DNA of 64,000 nt, from positions 310,001 to 374,000 of the forward strand of contig JBDOQK010000035.1 in NCBI GenBank assembly GCA_040437565.1, given 5' to 3'. Of this stretch, positions 44,150-56,012 are shown piece after piece (position 1 is the stretch's first letter; each line of letters starts with the position of its first letter). This DNA is from Albugo candida (taxonomy: Eukaryota > Oomycota > Peronosporomycetes > Albuginales). Made by a program: the position numbers and the translations under genes. The notes under the pieces were generated by a model. The model had not been told where the DNA came from. It saw nothing but the letters and a program-made list of their open reading frames with translations, and did no database searches.

Positions 44150-47100
44150 GTGATGATGAAAGAAGAAGGCTGGTTCTGCCAACCACGCTTTTATGAGGAT
44201 CAGGTAGCACTACGCCAGCAAATAATAGTATTTCTTCCAGCTACATTTGCGTGCAACGTCCAAAACGAAATATATGAGATAATAAAGACATCACTTCATC
44301 TTTACACCATACACTACATGCTCAAAATTTGAAAGATTAAGAGCCCAAATGAGGATACTGTTTGCACGAACGAGTGCAGCGAGGAGCTAAGTATAGCCGA
44401 TTATCGCGAAATGGCTGACGTGCTACTACAAGAAAATAGAGAAGTTAAGTAGGGTAGACTTGAAGGGAGCGTAGGAGCAGCTGCTGGATCTACTCTCGGG
44501 ACTTGAAAGAGCGCATTAAAAGACTAGAGGCATCTCAGGAACGCCATACTGAGAAAGAGAGGCTCAGCGAGATGTCGGTCCAGCTTATGTGGACATCATT
44601 GAGGCGACCAAAGGCAGTTTTTCACAGCACCGTTGACGCGACGTCGACGCGCCTGTCATATATACCACAACGACGGCTACATACTTCGGTACAAGGCTTC
44701 CAGGATACCAAAAAAGGTGTCAAATATGGTCGTTATGGCGCAATGTTCACAACAGATGCTTCCGTGGCACTATGATCCACCACAGGCGTATCACCCGCAC
44801 CATGAAGCAAATGGAGACATACACTCGGTTGACATGAGTCAGAGAAAGCCTGGTTATTTAAGTGAACAATGCTCATTCCACCTAGATTGAGTTTGATAGC
44901 AAGAAATTCGGGAAAGAATCAGTACTCGTGGCACATCACGAGACATAATACACTTGATATTTGTTGAGAGAAGTAAGACGGATCATTTGGAGCAAAGATT
45001 CCTGAAGTAAGAGCATACCACGTTACAGCGCTAGATGCTGAATTCATGCTAGCAGGAAATGACACGGCCGCTGAAACAATGATACTGGTTGCTGGATAGC
45101 GTGTAAAACCCGCATTCTGATGAACAATTCAAAGATTCTGGATGATGTCAACGACCACGCTAGAAATTTGGGGATTTAGAATAAGGAGGGGTGCTCTGGA
45201 TCACTTAATGGGAAACCATCTTGATAACGCCGTCATTGATAAGCAAAACGACAAGTCTACAAGTCACAAACGTAAGGGGCTATCGGCTCCGCAAGTCTTG
45301 CTAGAAAGGCATGCGGAGAAAATGGTAAAGTTAGAATGCTTTAAAAGGTAGTAAGGCCTAACGTGCTTAAACTAACGGCTTCATATAACCTCTACGGTAT
45401 ACTTAAGGCAAGAAGACACGGCATCGCAGATAACGTCAAAGAACGTGTAGTTCGCCAGAATGATTGCTGGACGCCCACTTTCGGAGTAGAATTGATGAGC
45501 AGTATACTTATTGTTTAATGTAGGTGCTAGTTTCTCATACACTTTATCGGCTATGAGAGAAGCTTCATTATGCTGCGATATTCTGTACGGCTAAAAACCC
45601 ACCATCTGGTATCTTGCTTACTAACGAGATGCGAGTGAACTGTCGTGTCTGAGCTAAGGAAAGAAGACAAAGAACAAACAATCAAGTAGGATAAGGGAAA
45701 AAGGACTTATCGACGTGAGTGGAGGCGTAACAAATTCAGGTTGAAGAGACCGATGCCTCCGAGAGATCGGCTGGAGACCCGCTATATGATTTTGTTGATA
45801 TATCAAAGCATGAATCAACGCAGACTTCTGGGCCGAGAACAAGGAATTCGCGACCCGAAAGTTTAATCAAGCATGTTTTGACCTTTCTAAGACGCCGGTT
45901 CAAAAGATGAATTTATGTGCTGAGATCCAGCCACCGGATGCTGAATCGGTTAAAAAAGGGGAGCTTCACGGCAATTGATCGAGGCACACAGTCAGGTGAG
46001 TAATGTTCAAGTGTCAAGGATGCAATGAAACATTATGAATATGGTGCGTGACATGATGTATGACCGTGGACATCCATTAAGATTGTCAGAAGATGTCGTG
46101 GGATAGGCAGCATACATCTTAAACAGGAGCTCCAGAAAATGTACTGGATCTGGGTGAGATCGTTGTGTTCGAGTTCAAAAGCACACTGCACCGCGATGTA
46201 AGCAGATCACTTCTAGAGATCTAACGCGTTTGATGGTCTGTAAAAAGGATGACGTCGAGGTATAAACGGTTTTCATCCTCTGAAACAAAATTGTGATCTT
46301 TCCTAGCGCATTGATGAAAAGAATGTGCATTTACCAAGTTGATCTCGCCGGCGTCGAAGATGTGGCAGAAATGAAGAAATTGTCGGATAAGCAGCTAGGA
46401 GTGGCTACGGTAAATAATTACGAATTGCTGGGTCGCAGGCAAAAAGAACTTATGAAATCTTAAAAAAATACGTACTAGATTAGTGAGGCACTACGACGGC
46501 CGGGCTGGTGTAAGAAAGGACAGCGGAACTCTCGGAGGGAGGAAGAATGTGGTGGATAGGGTGCAATATCCAGATCCTAGGAATTATGGAGAAATCATGA
46601 AAAGTGAGATCAAGGAGGAGCCGGCAATCCCGCTGGCAGAAGAGCTTGTGATGTTCAGAATAACACAGTATGAGTGCTTCAGCAATCACCATTCAAGAGC
46701 CACAAGCTACACACCGAATGGAACTATCAAAATAAGAGATGTGCCAAAGATTTCATCGAACATTTAAGTCAGGTTTAGTTTCTTGTGGCAACGATGAAGT
46801 ATTAATAAGTTTTACGCCATGTCTTCCAAAACGTTAAAAAGACTAGTGGGGTGATAGTGCTTCTGGTGTTTGCGTTGAAGTGCAACGCCTAGGCATCAAG
46901 ACATCTTCAGAGCATACATACAGGAAGATAAAGAGCAGCACCTGGCCATATTTCGTTGTTCCTCAAGGAATCATAATGGAGAAAGCATGCTTGAACAAAT
47001 CGGTCTGGGTAAGAAAGATAAGCTGTCATTGAGGCTTCGCAAATCATTGGACGGATTCTAGCAAGCTGGCCAATTGTGGAACGAGCTTCGACACATCAGA

Positions 47101-47650
47101 TAAATAGATTCGGTTTTGATGGTATATGTGTATTCGCTAAGAACATAAAAAACGGTGAAAAAACAATCGTTGGCGCCTACGGCGACGAATTCTTAATGAC
47201 GGCGACCAAGTCTATACTGTTAACGCGAATTTTCGACGAAATGAAAGGTCTTTCCATCAAGGGCCTGAATCAAGCCAGCATTTTTTTCAGGTGCAAGTGG
47301 CACTGAAGGACGGCATATTCTTGCTTAATCAAGAAGACTATTTGAGGCATTACTGAATCAACACGGGATGACAAAGGCGAACGGAGTAGGTTCACCAATT
47401 ATAGGCGTGAAAAACGATACGGAGGATAAAACGGTATCTTTATCCATCCAATCATGTACCAAAATGAGCCTACCGAACACATCAGGTACCTACCTATTCG
47501 GCAACTCGAACTAGAAGGTAACATGTTCAGCGTCAAACACGTTGACGTGCGGGTGAAGCTAATCTGCGATATTGCAAAAAACATACATTGAGACCGGAGT
47601 ATGTTAAGTCGCGGTTAATCAAAGCATGGCTTTACCCAAGGTGCTGCTGG
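44150..47650 (+). mobile_element. Degenerate copia-like element, plus strand
   Basis: The clearest part is RT. Its pre-RT linker is near 46575 (PDPRNYGEIMKSEIKEE). A YVDD-box region has decayed to VGAYGDEFLMTATKSIL (47170). After it come DEMKGLSIKGLNQAS and, in another frame, VALKDGIFLLNQEDYL (47300). Upstream (44.15-46.4 kb) I see scattered Gag- and integrase-like pieces only weakly, with a coiled stretch near 44500 (IKRLEASQERHTEKERLS). No LTR pair was identified. It is heavily mutated. Confidence 0.6.
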
Positions 47651-50600
47651 AGCCTAGATGGTGGAACTCAGAGAGCTGTTAAACCTGAGGGAAGTGACGA
47701 TCCCTTGGCGATGAGAGCATGAAGGGTGTGCACCAGACGAGGCGCAGTATGGAAGGTTATCGTCATACAGCTTATGCAGAAGGAAGAAAGGCTGGGTAAT
47801 TCTACCAATATATGGAGAAATCATGTAATCACCAGCGGATGGCTTGCAGGAGCTCTGCCAGCCAGGTTCAGATACAACGTAGAGTCGGTAACGGAGAACT
47901 TAATGTAGCAAAGAATTCATATTTTTCTTCAGACATCTCACAGCATTGATTCAAGCTCAGAAGATACGAATTTCCTGCAAAGATAAACACTAATCAGACC
48001 TTATCAGGTGATAGTATTTTGATTCCGCGCATACCGTAAAAACAATAGCGCATGCAATATTTGTACATCTTGGATGGTATAAGAAAGATTGATTCATAAT
48101 CAGGAGCAGCTTCAGACATGATTTATGCAGTGTATTATCAATCGAGAAAGAGCTGTTGATCTGATTTATTCTCTACACGAACGCAGAGCGCGCAATGCAT
48201 TATCAGGATGGATATTCTTTGTAGGCTGAAACCGAGATTATATCAGAAGCATCATAAATGTGAGACGAAATTGTAGCATTCGGAAATTGGGGCGAATCCT
48301 TTTCGAAGATGTGATCGAGCTACTAGCTTTCGAAGCCGTTATGAGTCTATTGCGTCCGATCTATCACTATATATCTAATGTGTCAAAATCTTATGACGCT
48401 TGGCTGCTTAGAAAGGATTCCGATGATTATATGAGAGTTTGATTGCTTAACAATCCCAAAGAGTGCGGTCCTTGGCCTATGCTTGGTGAATCCAAGTGAT
48501 CAAACCGTCTACAGATAGAGTAAACATGCTATGAATTGGGTCACTTGATAACAAGTCGACCCAGAAACATTTACTCAGACATATCCAGCGTATTGTGCTC
48601 TTCATCGTTGTAGAAGCTGTCCCTATTTCGTACCTTGCTAGGCCATATATCTTGGTACCTAAAAAGGTTTGAGAATGCGGATCTGAAATGCTCTTGCGAG
48701 CAATTTCTGAGTAACATGCCAGTTATACACTGAAAGATTGTACGGTTAGCATATACATTGATGTGCCCGGCCAATCGGGTGTCACAATACAAGTGCTTGT
48801 GAAAAAAGATTAGCTCTTCCCTTGCAACTTATTGCCATGACGATGGGGTTCAATCGTCGATATGTTCATCGGATCGTATGGTAGAGTGGAAGCTTTCATA
48901 AGTTGTAGCATTACCCTGCGCATGATTAATTTAGAAATAATCGGACTCAACCTGTTAAATTATTCTCATTCTGCAGCTAAGACGAAGCCAAATAATTTCC
49001 CTTGATATTCACGTGGGTACATTTGAATCTTGTTTATGGTTTGACTAAGCACAATCGACTCGAGAATCGATAGTCAATGTAGAATGCTTTTTCGTGTTAT
49101 TCCAAGGTGTCGAGATAATACCTCAGACGTGATAACATAATGAAAAGGATAGTGAGATCACTTCAAGACCTCCGTTATAACCATAAGAGAAACGCTTGTC
49201 GAGAGTTGCGATGCATTCTAACTTCAAGAACGAAACCTTCGGTATTTGTATGATTAAATTGGGAATGCGAGGACACGGTATGGTGCAAGTTTACGATAGA
49301 AAGGATGATTAACTCATGTTGAGATAGGCGCTGGATCCACCACCCCGATCTTGGACGAGTTCGAGTTGCGTCAAANNNNNNNNNNNNNNNNNNNNNNNNN
49401 NNNNNNNNNNNNNNNNNNNNNNNNNNNNNNNNNNNNNNNNNNNNNNNNNNNNNNNNNNNNNNNNNNNNNNNNNNNTCGAAGCCGTTATGAGTCTATTGCG
49501 TCCGATCTATCACTATATATCTAATGTGTCAAAATCTTATGACGCTTGGCTGCTTAGAAAGGATTCCGATGATTATATGAGAGTTTGATTGCTTAACAAT
49601 CCCAAAGAGTGCGGTCCTTGGCCTATGCTTGGTGAATCCAAGTGATCAAACCGTCTACAGATAGAGTAAACATGCTATGAATTGGGTCACTTGATAACAA
49701 GTCGACCCAGAAACATTTACTCAGACATATCCAGCGTATTGTGCTCTTCATCGTTGTAGAAGCTGTCCCTATTTCGTACCTTGCTAGGCCATATATCTTG
49801 GTACCTAAAAAGGTTTGAGAATGCGGATCTGAAATGCTCTTGCGAGCAATTTCTGAGTAACATGCCAGTTATACACTGAAAGATTGTACGGTTAGCATAT
49901 ACATTGATGTGCCCGGCCAATCGGGTGTCACAATACAAGTGCTTGTGAAAAAAGATTAGCTCTTCCCTTGCAACTTATTGCCATGACGATGGGGTTCAAT
50001 CGTCGATATGTTCATCGGATCGTATGGTAGAGTGGAAGCTTTCATAAGTTGTAGCATTACCCTGCGCATGATTAATTTAGAAATAATCGGACTCAACCTG
50101 TTAAATTATTCTCATTCTGCAGCTAAGACGAAGCCAAATAATTTCCCTTGATATTCACGTGGGTACATTTGAATCTTGTTTATGGTTTGACTAAGCACAA
50201 TCGACTCGAGAATCGATAGTCAATGTAGAATGCTTTTTCGTGTTATTCCAAGGTGTCGAGATAATACCTCAGACGTGATAACATAATGAAAAGGATAGTG
50301 AGATCACTTCAAGACCTCCGTTATAACCATAAGAGAAACGCTTGTCGAGAGTTGCGATGCATTCTAACTTCAAGAACGAAACCTTCGGTATTTGTATGAT
50401 TAAATTGGGAATGCGAGGACACGGTATGGTGCAAGTTTACGATAGAAAGGATGATTAACTCATGTTGAGATAGGCGCTGGATCCACCACCCCGATCTTGG
50501 ACGAGTTCGAGTTGCGTCAAACTCCAATTCCCTCGCCGTAGCGTCAGAAATTTCTCAAAAGTAGTCCATTACTAAAAATAGATCCATGGGTCTAGATATA

Positions 50601-50880
50601 GTCTTTTTATGTTGAAACAGAACGGTTCTTATCGTCATGAGAAAAAGTAATGCTAGCAGAACCACCTCTCTTAGTTGGAGAGGATTGACTTGTAGAAAAA
50701 AGACGTTAATTATTTTGTTTACAAGTAGCGCCAAGCGATTCTTCTCTTCTGATGCATTCTAAACCATCCATCCACCCTTTTTATCGGTACGAAGCTCACC
50801 AATTTAAAGAGCGAGTGGTCGAAAGCAGTATCTACCCCGCCGCTTCAACCCTTAATTCAATACTCTAATTCTTACACTCC
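47651..50880. other. No gene recognised; contains a duplicated block
   Basis: Only short frames are present. Part (49190-49375, again 50336-50521) is loosely similar to 55240-55460, upstream of the glucokinase relic. No other named feature was seen besides the gap-associated duplication. Confidence 0.5.
48330..50521. repeat. Assembly-type duplication around the 49,376-49,475 gap
   Basis: Bases 48330-49375 (1,046) recur at 49476-50521 with constant offset 1,146; no difference was noticed. The gap lies exactly between the arms, as for the other artefactual duplications. Confidence 0.95.
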
Positions 50881-51150
50881 TCCTCGACTGCCTAGTGACT
50901 GTGGTCCCCAAGTTAGCGAATCCCGACAAACGACCATAGCCTGGATGCTGAGATCTCTTCAGTTAGGATATCCGCCATCATCATTCGTGATTCGATGTAC
51001 AAAGGATTGCCGATATACGTTTGGCGAAGTCGCGAATTAACTCCACTGTTATGTCCACGTTTTTTGATTTTGTGATACTTTCCTCAGACTCCAGATGAAT
51101 AGTCATCTATCATCATAGTCATCGTCTTCCATGTCACAAACTCCTATCTC

Positions 51151-51489
51151 TTAAACGCGATCACGTTGTCCCAAGATCTCCTGACCGACGTGAGTCGCTG
51201 AAGTAAATACGGCATACATGGTGGAACGGGATACGCCATTCTGTACCATGCAGATCATCTCACCGGTCATTGCAACAGCTCCAGCGGTCACCTTATTACG
51301 GTTGAAATTATCTTTCTGAATCTCAAGCAATAGCTTACCTGCATCTGTAGCGCTTAGTTGCATGTGCAGATTCAAATCCATTGTACCCTTCGGATAGCTT
51401 GCAGGCTTGTTCGCTACTTTCGAGTCGTATATAGAGCAGGATACTGGGTCCGTTGAGTCGCCCTCTACGGCGAAACTGGTTCCGGTCAC
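51151..51489 (-). pseudogene. copia RNase H segment
   Basis: This 112-residue open stretch of the minus-strand copia carries the RNase H core (LLLEIQKDNFNRNKVTAGAV, then STMYAVFTSATHVGQEILGQ). The usual STMEAEF Glu is changed to STMYAVF, removing a catalytic acid. It is not functional on its own. Confidence 0.75.
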
Positions 51490-51730
51490 GTAGTGCGCAC
51501 GAACAAAAGTAAACGCCCACCAATGGGGCCCGCCCTAGCTCAGTTAAGGGTGTTCGCCCGTAGTACTTTTATTTAGACACCTTTATGTTACTACAGTTTG
51601 GTGGTTATCTACTCTGTTCTAAGCACTAGTATGTAACGCTCTGAAGAGCCCGGTCCAACTCCTGTATAGATCTTTCTGGTGTAGTTGCCAGCGGTCTTGA
51701 CACGTCCATATCTTCATTGAGTAGGTTGAT

Positions 51731-51914
51731 ATTTACGTGGAGGAATCTTTGCCTCCGCCGAGGGGCCCCATCNNNNNNNNNNNNNNNNNNNNNNNNNNNN
51801 NNNNNNNNNNNNNNNNNNNNNNNNNNNNNNNNNNNNNNNNNNNNNNNNNNNNNNNNNNNNNNNNNNNNNNNNATTTACGTGGAGGAATCTTTGCCTCCGC
51901 CGAGGGGCCCCATC
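51731..51914. repeat. Short assembly-type duplication around the 51,773-51,872 gap
   Basis: Bases 51731-51772 (42; ATTTACGTGGAGGAATC...) recur at 51873-51914. They are within the minus-strand SINE. Confidence 0.95.
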
Positions 51915-51916
51915 GC

Positions 51917-51992
51917 AGCCCTTTTGCCACCGCCGGGATTCGAACCGGGGTACACACGGTCGGAACACATGTGTACTAACCGCTAGGCCGCC
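51917..51992 (-). other. tRNA-like head of the minus-strand SINE
   Basis: On minus it reads GTCGGGCGGCCTAGCGGTTAG ... CCGGTTCGAATCCCGG. D-arm-like and perfect T-arm-like (CCGG-loop-CCGG) elements are present. The anticodon arm does not give a standard seven-base loop and the acceptor ends do not pair, so this is a pol III promoter head and not a working tRNA gene. Confidence 0.6.
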
Positions 51993-52817
51993 CGACGGGG
52001 TCCGCCCCAGCTCAGTCGCTTAAGCACTTGAGCGCACGGACCCCCTGCCGGAGGTCGTGAGTTCGATCCCCGGCAGTGTGGGCAGCGTTTTTAGCCCACC
52101 CAAGCAATAAGCTTGGATAATATCTGCCTCCCTAGGTTTGAAGTCAGACTTAAGTGATATTCACACGGTCAGAGGCTCATGATAGGATAAGGAAGGAAGT
52201 TAAAGAACCAGATTAACAGTTTAATGAAATCCTTGACAAAGTAAACGCCCACCAAGCGACTGAAAATAGCGACCACTTGACTCCCCTATGGTACTTTGTT
52301 CTACGGAAACTTGGTATCATCCAAATCAACTTCATTTCTATCCTCGTGAATCACGTTCACTTCAGTCAACCCATGCTGATCCAGGATTTACTCAATATTC
52401 AACTGCTTATCAAGGGTGTAGCCAGCCATCTCCGTTGTAAATTCAGCGCCCATTACCCAACATTTCTTACTTCACCGAGGTCCTGAATTAAGGGTGTATT
52501 CCTTTGGGGTTGAAACAATTCCACTAGCTTGGTACAGATGCCATAACAGGGAGATCATCGGCGTGAGCCCGCACGACGATCATTCTACACCCGACCGATT
52601 GTAGTACAAACACATGACCATGTCACAGGGTCCTAGATATCCATGTTGTAGCTGACTCCGCAATTATCCCTTCTGCTGAAGTCCGTATAGTGACTTCTTT
52701 ACCACAAGGAAATTTGTTTCCGCGTAACCGCAATTAATCTTCACATGTCTTCAGCGAGAGCCTCCATACCTTGCAGTATACGCAGGTAAATCTAGACGCT
52801 CTTTCTTGACGTCCTTT

Positions 52818-53747
52818 CGTAGGTTTTTAGGATCTTCCGGTGCCTCGACAGCACGACCCATGTCATTGTGAGCACCGGTACCGCTTTTACATTACTGAGG
52901 TCCATAGCAGTAGCAAATTTGAGTCCATGATAGACCAGACTCGTTGCATGTGGAAATGAGCAACTCTTTGTAATCATTTACACTTTTGACTTTCGCTGCG
53001 GTAATGAAACTTGGTACCGTGAAGGTGATATTGGTACTCTCTCATCGATGGAACGTGACGCCACGTCGTGGTGACGTACCAAATCCACATGTCAGGGCTG
53101 AAATAGAAAAAGAGATTGACATATACATGAAAGTGCGAAGCGGAATGCAAGTCAGTCAAGATATCTTAAAGCAAGATAGAGTTAACCATACGAACGAGCT
53201 TGCTCTATTGTTGAAGAAGTCACTTTTTAGCCNNNNNNNNNNNNNNNNNNNNNNNNNNNNNNNNNNNNNNNNNNNNNNNNNNNNNNNNNNNNNNNNNNNN
53301 NNNNNNNNNNNNNNNNNNNNNNNNNNNNNNNNCGTAGGTTTTTAGGATCTTCCGGTGCCTCGACAGCACGACCCATGTCATTGTGAGCACCGGTACCGCT
53401 TTTACATTACTGAGGTCCATAGCAGTAGCAAATTTGAGTCCATGATAGACCAGACTCGTTGCATGTGGAAATGAGCAACTCTTTGTAATCATTTACACTT
53501 TTGACTTTCGCTGCGGTAATGAAACTTGGTACCGTGAAGGTGATATTGGTACTCTCTCATCGATGGAACGTGACGCCACGTCGTGGTGACGTACCAAATC
53601 CACATGTCAGGGCTGAAATAGAAAAAGAGATTGACATATACATGAAAGTGCGAAGCGGAATGCAAGTCAGTCAAGATATCTTAAAGCAAGATAGAGTTAA
53701 CCATACGAACGAGCTTGCTCTATTGTTGAAGAAGTCACTTTTTAGCC
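52818..53747. repeat. Assembly-type duplication around the 53,233-53,332 gap
   Basis: Bases 52818-53232 (415) recur at 53333-53747, offset 515, with no difference seen. It repeats the start of the family A copia fragment. Confidence 0.95.
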
Positions 53748-55110
53748 TGAAGCAGTCTGGAAGGCTATGGAGAAAGCAATAGCAATCGAAGCTGGTCGAT
53801 CTTGATTTCATGCAGTGTACAGTACAACAGACGTGTGTCTATACATTAGATTCCGATGGGAATGTTACAGTTGTTGGTGTGTATGTCGACGATTTGTTGG
53901 TCACCGTGACCTCAAAAAATGTCGTTGAGAATTTTTTCGACAGCATGGTGTCGCTGGAAATAAAAGATTTGGGTGTCGTGAACAAGTTTCTGGATTTACG
54001 TGTAATGCTGGACTCTGAGGCTGGTAATGTGTTGGACCAAGAAGTGACGATCGACTTATTGTTGCAGGGCCAAGGTTTGGAATCAGCAAACAGTGTTTCG
54101 AAACCCAATTGGCGACGAATGCAACGAAGAAGAAACGCAAGGCTCAGAATTGCGGGTTGCGTCATCCGACGGCGGTCAAGAAAGCATCAAGTCCTTTCAG
54201 TCAGTCTACTATGGATTGCACGATGCACTCGCCCAGATATCTGTTTTGTAGTGCACCGCGCAAACAGGCAGACACACCAATCGACGATGAGTAACTGGTG
54301 AATGGTCAAGCGAATTCCACGGTATTTAAAGAAGACAAAATCGCTGAAGTTGTGGATCAGCAGTACAAGCCAACCATAAACGCTACCAAGATCGAAAGCT
54401 GAAGCGATGCGGACTTTGCCGCGGACAAGTCGGATATAAAGTCAGTGTTAGGACGCGTGCTGACGATGAACGGTACAGTGGTATCGTGGACGTGCAAGAA
54501 GCAGAGTGGTGTCTCGCTTAGCACCATGGAAGCGGAGTTTATTGCTGCGTCGCATGCTGGTCGTGAGGTACTAGGGCTGAGGGGATTGTTTGGAGACCTG
54601 AACATGAAAGTTATGGAACCGATGCTCCTGTGAATGAACAATGAAGTGGCGATAAAGCAATTGGAAAGCGAGCTGAGTACCTCAAGCGCAAACATGTCGA
54701 CATTTGTTCCAAGTTCTCTGTCACCACGCTCAAGATAAGGTCACGCAGTCAAGTTTTGTCAAATCTGATGATATGATAGCGGATCTGTTGAGGAAGGCAC
54801 TATCAGCACCAACGATCTCGGTCATGCGTGGTAGGTTCAAGTTGAAGGCCATTCAGGATGACGTCAAGGAGGAGTGTGAGAAAAGATTGATTTCTGACAG
54901 TTTGTCAAGGGTTTGCACGTCAACTGCAATACCCATCACAGGTAAAGTACGAACTCACTTGAACGGCTGCTTTTGTGACAACGTGACAGATAGGAAGAAG
55001 AGAGACGGTCACCACGTGGTACCTGACGAACGCCATGTGAACGTGACATAGTCAAGTTTGTAACGCCGTTGCACAAGCATGTTGTAGAGTTAGCATACAA
55101 GGCTAATACT
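52986..55110 (+). mobile_element. Ty1/copia fragment, family A copy 2 (RT-RNase H and 3' end)
   Basis: The plus-strand RT has EKEIDIYMKVRSGMQVSQDI and LLLKKSLFSLKQSGRLWRK. In the right-hand arm it continues with VVGVYVDDLLVTVTSKN (catalytic box, 53868-53920) and LEIKDLGVVNKFLDL. RNase H follows at 54445-54600 (VSWTCKKQSGVSLSTMEAEF with the catalytic Glu kept). Pol ends at GGATGACGTCAAGGAGGAGTG (54857), after which the sequence matches copy 1 at 4.57-4.8 kb, so both share the same 3' LTR. A frameshift near 54090 and later stops make it non-functional. This copy is better preserved than the one at 3.3 kb. Confidence 0.88.
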
Positions 55111-55329
55111 AAATCCATTGCACGTATGTCCACGTGCATCGTGTAATGCCACAGAAGAGACAATAAAGTCATCGTCTGCGCACCCAGTAGTCGACCACGG
55201 ACTGTTCGTGCACGTCAAAACCATGCATCAAACCTATCGTACAAACGCTTGTCTAAAGTGGAAATAACCATAGAATGAGTCGGTGTATGCCCGAACGGAA
55301 TACTTAAATCCTTGACCGAATCCTCCTGA

Positions 55330-55700
55330 CCCAGTATGGTTAAATGGAAGATACGTGGAGACGGCATGGTCCGATTCAACGAGAGCAAGGATGATTTGCA
55401 TAAGTTGAGTTTCACATCAGATCATCGCAATAGACTTGAACGAGTTCGGGTTGCCTCAAAGAACCGTTTGATGTTTTCGAAAGCAATGTCGAACGAGAGG
55501 CTGGAAATGCATTGTTGAAGTACTTGACACGTGGTGGATTTTATATTACGGGTGGACTTGCACCGAAAAATATGGATTTTTTACTCAGAGCGATATATTT
55601 CTAATGCCGATTTAGACAAGGGACAGGTGACGCCGGCAAAAACTAATCCAGTTCCAATAGTCGTGCCACTAATCCAAATACTATGTACTTCATGTTGCCT
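55330..55700 (+). pseudogene. Glucokinase C-terminal relic
   Basis: One plus frame reads EREAGNALLKYLTRGGFYI then TGGLAPKNMDFLLRA, stops at TAA (55604), and another resumes NADLDKGQVTP. The order matches the end of bacterial/protist-type glucokinases (ROK-unrelated glk family): EAGN-ALK, GG-hydrophobic-GG-APK, then DKGR-hydrophobic. The N-terminal ATP and sugar sites are missing or unrecognisable. It sits among retroelements downstream of a copia 3' end. It may be a captured or left-over host gene piece. Stops show it is not functional. Confidence 0.6.
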
Positions 55701-56012
55701 AAGTAAATTTCCCAAGGGTTCAATGCTGAGAGAGGATGACCTTGTTTGACTCCACGTTGCGGTGGGTTGGATGGTATAATATTGCCATTAATGATCAACT
55801 GCGCCTTCGTGTTGCTGAACAGAAGACGAACCCAGTCGGGGAAACTATTTCCAACGCCCTTTTGTCCAAAGCGCGAAAAATGTACGTCCAATTGACTCGA
55901 CCATGAGCATTCTCAAAGTCGAGAAAAGCCGCACACGCTTCTTCCCCACGATGAGTGAACAAGTATTGGATGTCGTTGAGATGTCGAATATGGTGGTGCA
56001 CAGATGTTATTT
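55643..56012 (-). pseudogene. LINE reverse transcriptase, C-terminal half of a split copy
   Basis: On minus: SVHHHIRHLNDIQYLFTHRG, CAAFLDFENAHGRVNWTYIF (RT motif A, catalytic Asp kept), then after a frameshift PDWVRLLFSNTKAQLIINGN and PPQRGVKQGHPLSAL (motif B; usual GVRQGDPLSP). The catalytic FADD motif is not seen below 55643. It is the continuation of the LINE N-terminal RT at 61350-61120. The Ty3/gypsy element between them explains the split. Confidence 0.8.

Larger units (their letters stand above)
51525..52237. mobile_element. Nested tRNA-derived SINEs with 18-base target duplication
   Basis: The 18-base AAAGTAAACGCCCACCAA occurs at 51507-51524 and again at 52238-52255, flanking the insert, inside a copia coding stretch. 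Within it, a plus-strand unit (51993-52237) starts GGGGTCCGCCCCAGCTCAG (A-box-like) and has the B-box-like GAGTTCGATCC. A minus-strand unit (about 51992-51570) has GGCCTAGCGGTTAG and GGTTCGAATCCC. The head GGGGCCCGCCCTAGCTCAG also appears at 51526, so the minus unit probably inserted into the head of the plus unit. No protein is encoded; such SINEs depend on LINE enzymes. The insert includes a gap artefact. Confidence 0.7.
50900..52810 (-). mobile_element. Degenerate Ty1/copia RT-RNase H on the minus strand, interrupted by SINEs
   Basis: Read on minus from high to low coordinate: a KKSLYGLQQKG box (near 52700), a decayed DDMIVV catalytic box (near 52580), DLGEV (near 52480), FQSLGGRLL (52260) and, across the SINE insertion, LFVRTT. 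The RNase H follows at 51489-51151 (KVTAGAVAMTGEMICM; STMYAVFTSATHVGQEILG). Its C-terminal part (KYHKIKKR, ESRMMMADILTEEISASRL) is near 51080-50950. The purine tract GTCGAGGAGGAGTGTAAG (about 50920) marks the start of the 3' LTR. Stops are frequent. Confidence 0.8.

Noticed and set aside
47651-50880. Possible effector or hypothetical genes
   Set aside because: Frames are short, lack signal peptides or RXLR-type motifs, and composition looks like decayed repeats.
51917-51992. Functional tRNA gene on the minus strand
   Set aside because: The T-arm is good, but the anticodon loop is not seven bases and acceptor ends do not pair. It fits a SINE head better.
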